Positions 6,431 through 9,206 of a stretch of 9,206 bases of DNA are shown here, piece by piece. The position numbers and the translations under genes were made by a program. Under the pieces are notes generated by a model. The model saw only the letters and a list, made by a program, of their open reading frames with translations, made no database searches and was not told the origin of the DNA. The stretch lies in contig DBQZ01000046.1 in NCBI GenBank assembly GCA_002305435.1, forward strand, positions 1 through 9,206. The letters are read 5' to 3'. Origin of the DNA: Clostridiales bacterium UBA1381. Its GTDB lineage: Bacteria > Bacillota > Clostridia > UBA1381. The stretch's first letter is position 1. Each line of letters starts with the position of its first letter.

Positions 6431-6465
6431 AAAAAAGGGCTGCGCTAATCAGTCCTTTTTTATTT
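6431..6465 (+). terminator. Rho-independent terminator after the SLOG gene
   Basis: Stem arms 6431-6441 (AAAAAAGGGCT) and 6451-6461 (AGTCCTTTTTT) pair fully, with one G-U pair, around a 9-nt loop, and end in TTTTTTATTT. It starts 7 nt after the stop codon. The A-run on the left may also let it work for transcripts from the other strand. Confidence 0.87.
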
Positions 6466-6512
6466 GAAAAAGGTTAAAAACTTTTGCATAAATACCAAAA
6501 AACAGATGTTTT

Positions 6513-6528
6513 ACAGAATATTTTCTGT
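6513..6528. repeat. Short inverted repeat upstream of the GH43 promoter
   Basis: ACAGAA, TATT, TTCTGT: a 6-bp inverted repeat with a 4-bp centre, 5 bp before the -35 box. Its position fits a site for an activator or other regulator of the hydrolase gene, but a chance occurrence in A/T-rich DNA is possible. Confidence 0.35.
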
Positions 6529-6533
6529 TCTCA

Positions 6534-6562
6534 TTGACAAATTGTTAAAAATATGATTTAAT
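6534..6562 (+). promoter_or_regulatory. Sigma-A promoter of the GH43 gene
   Basis: TTGACA (6534-6539), 17-nt spacer, TTTAAT (6557-6562). The -10 box is weaker than in the other promoters here. The leader before ATG 6616 is about 47 nt and includes the ribosome site GAGAGGT (6602-6608). Confidence 0.72.
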
Positions 6563-6615
6563 ATAAATAATGGGACCTTTAGGGGTTATTTTTAAAAGAG
6601 AGAGAGGTAGATTTT

Positions 6616-9206
6616 ATGAAAAAGCTATGGCGGAAGCTGTCTGCGCTTGCTTTGGCGGCGGCAGTAACAGCGACGAGCCTAATCATGCCGGCGGCGTACA
6701 GCTCCACGCTGCAGGTCGGCTTTGACGGGGCTGCGGCGGACACATCATACACGCTTGCTTCGGCAGCAGCGCTTGAGGCGGGGCGTGACGGTCAGGCGGC
6801 AAGCCTTAACGGTACGTCTGATTCATACGTAACCGTAAACGGCGACTTAAGCGGCGTATCTGCGCCGTATTCGATAAGCGTATGGATAAAGCCGAACGAT
6901 ACGGCTATGTGGACAAGGGCGTACGACTTCGGAACGGGTGAAGATAAGTACGTATTCTTAGCCCCGTCCTCAAGCTTTGGCGACGGCCTGCCCCGGTTCG
7001 TTGTTAAAAACGGCGGAGCGGAACAGGTGCTTATGTCGGATACACGGTTAAATGTGGGCGAGTGGAACAACGTAGTCGTTACAAACGACGGCACAACGAC
7101 CGTTATGTATTTAAACGGCTTTAATGTAGGCCAGACGACGGACATTACGATAAATCCCGCCGATATTGGCAAAACGCCGAACAACTGGCTGGGACGGTCA
7201 CAGTATGCGGCTGACCCCTACTTTAACGGCATGATAGACGGCTTTGCCGTATATGACGCAGCCCTCACAGAGGCGGAGGTTCGCACAATCGCTGCCGAGG
7301 CTTATACGGACGCCGTTATGGAGTATGCTGCAAAGGACGATAAGTACATAATATCGGTAGATTTCTACAATGCAGACGGCGAGAAGATATTCTACGCCGA
7401 CCCCGGCGAGACTATAAAGGCTGAGGTAAATATCAAAAACCACACAACAGGAGCAGCCTCCGTTACGGCTGCAATAACTGCCGGAAACAGCGGTTCGGCA
7501 TCCATAGACGCAGCTGCCGAGGACACGCTGACACTTGAGGCTACAGCGGGAGCTGATGACCTTGTGGTTACAGTTACCGATACGGCGAGCGATCAGGTGT
7601 TTGAGACTGCTACGCTTCCTGTAGGCTCAGAAGTTGTATTCCCCGAAAACGTTCCCTTAGACGAGGACGAAACGGTTTATCCGGAGGGGACGCTTACGAC
7701 ACAGACGTACGGCGCACATGACCCGACGATTTTCAAAGATCCCGTAGGCGGCAAATACTGGGCGTATTCATCGCACAATCTGGTGTTTGAGTCGGATGAT
7801 CTCATAAACTGGATAAAGCACGATTATACTCAAACCATAACCGTACCGCCTGAGGCGAAAGCGTTTATCGAGAGGAACTATTCCAACACAACGGTAAACG
7901 GGACGTACTGGGCTCCCGACATCCTTTACGTTGAGGGAGATGAGTACCCGTACTGGTTCTATCTGTCAACCTCCTGCGGCCTTGGCGGCAGAAACTCCGT
8001 CATATCGCTCGTAAAGGCGAAATCACCGGGGCTTTGGGACGGCGAGTATCAGGACTGCGGCGTTGTTATAGCCTCAAAGGAGAACAATAACTACAAGACG
8101 AACGCAATAGACGCAAACCTCTACACCGATTCGGACGGTCAGGTATACTTTATCTGGGGTTCGTTCTGGAGGGGCTTGCAGATAGCTCCGCTTATGGAGG
8201 ACGGCAGAGTTGAGGGCATTGATTACACAAGCGATGCGACAATTTTAAGCTCCGGCCAGAATTTCGGCACGGACGTTTTCAACGTACCAAGCGGCGTTTA
8301 CGGGCCTGAGGGACCGTTTACGATAGACAACGATGAAGAAGGCTACAGATATATGTTCGTATCCTACGGCTGGCTCGGTACGAACTACAACATCCGTGTG
8401 GCAAGAATGCCGCTTTCGACCCCGATGTCACAGGCGGGCCCGACCTCGTTCGTTGACGATAACGGCGAGACTGTGGGAAACGCTTACTCCGGTCAGTCGG
8501 ATAAATCGTACCTCAGGGGTTATAAGATGATAGGCTCCTATCAGCTGGGAGATGGCATAACGTATTACGGCAACGGCCATAACTCCATACTTCAAGACGG
8601 CGATGACTGGTATCTTGTAGAGCACTGCCGCAAGGTTCCCGATGCTGTTGCATACCTGCAGGTAAGGCGCATTTTGTGGACGGACGAGGGCTGGCCGGTT
8701 GTATCGCCGGTTGTATACGCAGGCGAGGACGTTCAGACGATAGATGACGAGGCGCTTTTGTGGGGTACGTGGGATCTGTCAAGCGTCGGTGAAACTGTGA
8801 CGGCTGATAATTTCCAGAACGTTGCAACAGGCGGGGATCTTCTTGCCGACCTGCCGGTACTCTCCTCAGAGGTAGTGCTTGAACCGGACGGAACGATAGG
8901 CGGAGATCTCGGAACATGGGATTTTGACGGCAAATACACCGTTACGCTTAATTTCACGGCTGACGGCGACGAGGAAGCGTACGAGTTCTATGATAACGGC
9001 ACCGAAATGACGCTTTATGTAATGGCGGCTTATGATAAGGATAAGAACGAAAAGGCGCTTGTAATGACAGGCGTTGACGATGAAAACACGGCGCAGTTTG
9101 CGAAGAAGTCGAACGCTTCCTATGCAGATACAACGCCTGAGCCGTACGACGTTGATATGGTAGCTCTTGACAAGAGCGAGGGCGGCAACCCGATACTCGG
9201 CTTTGA
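6616..9206 (+). CDS. Secreted GH43 arabinanase-type glycoside hydrolase with LamG domain, C-terminus cut by window edge
   Basis: The frame is open for 863 codons and has no stop before the right edge, so the C-terminus is missing. Order: signal peptide (about 1-29, basic then Ala-rich core); LamG/concanavalin-like lectin domain (about 32-226, ending FNGMIDGFAVYDAALTEAEV); a beta-sandwich spacer (about 235-345); the GH43 five-bladed propeller (about 360-705); a C-terminal beta domain (about 715-842) like that of Bacillus endo-arabinanases; then unknown sequence. Catalytic residues visible: D369 in GAHDPTI (general base), D499 in NAIDANL (pKa modulator), E565 in GPEGPF (general acid), and H655 in GNGHNS (metal-site His). 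The spacing and C-terminal domain favour an extracellular endo-1,5-alpha-L-arabinanase acting on pectin arabinan; another GH43 specificity remains possible. The start is set by GAGAGGT (6602-6608) and the signal peptide. Confidence 0.9.
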   Translation, partial: MKKLWRKLSALALAAAVTATSLIMPAAYSSTLQVGFDGAAADTSYTLASAAALEAGRDGQAASLNGTSDSYVTVNGDLSGVSAPYSISVWIKPNDTAMWTRAYDFGTGEDKYVFLAPSSSFGDGLPRFVVKNGGAEQVLMSDTRLNVGEWNNVVVTNDGTTTVMYLNGFNVGQTTDITINPADIGKTPNNWLGRSQYAADPYFNGMIDGFAVYDAALTEAEVRTIAAEAYTDAVMEYAAKDDKYIISVDFYNADGEKIFYADPGETIKAEVNIKNHTTGAASVTAAITAGNSGSASIDAAAEDTLTLEATAGADDLVVTVTDTASDQVFETATLPVGSEVVFPENVPLDEDETVYPEGTLTTQTYGAHDPTIFKDPVGGKYWAYSSHNLVFESDDLINWIKHDYTQTITVPPEAKAFIERNYSNTTVNGTYWAPDILYVEGDEYPYWFYLSTSCGLGGRNSVISLVKAKSPGLWDGEYQDCGVVIASKENNNYKTNAIDANLYTDSDGQVYFIWGSFWRGLQIAPLMEDGRVEGIDYTSDATILSSGQNFGTDVFNVPSGVYGPEGPFTIDNDEEGYRYMFVSYGWLGTNYNIRVARMPLSTPMSQAGPTSFVDDNGETVGNAYSGQSDKSYLRGYKMIGSYQLGDGITYYGNGHNSILQDGDDWYLVEHCRKVPDAVAYLQVRRILWTDEGWPVVSPVVYAGEDVQTIDDEALLWGTWDLSSVGETVTADNFQNVATGGDLLADLPVLSSEVVLEPDGTIGGDLGTWDFDGKYTVTLNFTADGDEEAYEFYDNGTEMTLYVMAAYDKDKNEKALVMTGVDDENTAQFAKKSNASYADTTPEPYDVDMVALDKSEGGNPILGF

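Noticed and set aside
6585..6596. Riboswitch in the hydrolase leader
   Set aside because: The leader is only about 47 nt and shows no more than a very short possible stem, too small for a known riboswitch fold.
8428..8957. Overlapping minus-strand frames inside the hydrolase gene
   Set aside because: The plus strand encodes GH43 sequence with conserved motifs; the antisense frames have no start signals or domain signs.

Overview
The window looks like chromosomal DNA from an anaerobic Gram-positive member of the Clostridia (Bacillota). The reasons are strong AGGAGG-type ribosome binding sites, near-consensus sigma-A promoters with 17-bp spacers, an S-layer-homology (SLH) protein, a YpsA-type SLOG protein and a large secreted plant-polysaccharide hydrolase. 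Base composition looks roughly balanced. A gut Oscillospirales-type lineage is a reasonable guess, but the sequence does not prove it.

Left part (1-1050, minus strand): a two-gene operon made of a TetR-family regulator and a flavodoxin that runs off the left edge. Its promoter is essentially perfect (TTGACA-17-TATAAT). It carries two near-identical palindromic operators, one over the -35 box and one just past the predicted transcription start, so the regulator very probably represses itself and the flavodoxin.

Middle part (1112-5603, plus strand): a divergent promoter drives three tightly packed genes. These are an ABC-F ATPase of the YbiT-like group, a secreted SLH-domain protein (6-nt gap) and a half-size ABC exporter (11-nt overlap with the SLH gene). 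The ABC-F protein is asymmetric: every degenerate motif falls in one of its two composite ATP sites. A cytosolic ABC-F, a surface protein and an exporter in one transcription unit suggest a shared cell-envelope or stress task, but the task cannot be read from the sequence.

Region 5604-5932 has no protein gene. It holds a tRNA-Leu (anticodon TAG) with its own promoter, a long terminator hairpin, and the promoter of the next gene. That gene (5933-6424) is a stand-alone SLOG/DUF1273 (YpsA-like) protein, closed by its own terminator.

Right part (6534-9206): a promoter and a long open gene, cut by the window edge, encode a secreted multidomain glycoside hydrolase. The order is signal peptide, LamG-like lectin domain, beta-sandwich spacer, GH43 five-bladed propeller with the catalytic Asp/Asp/Glu and a metal-site His visible, then a C-terminal beta domain of the kind found in endo-arabinanases. 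It most likely cuts arabinan side chains of pectin.

I found no CRISPR array, insertion sequence, phage gene, rRNA or convincing new defence system. The items most worth a second look are the one-sided ABC-F, the ABC-F/SLH/exporter operon and the twin-operator promoter.
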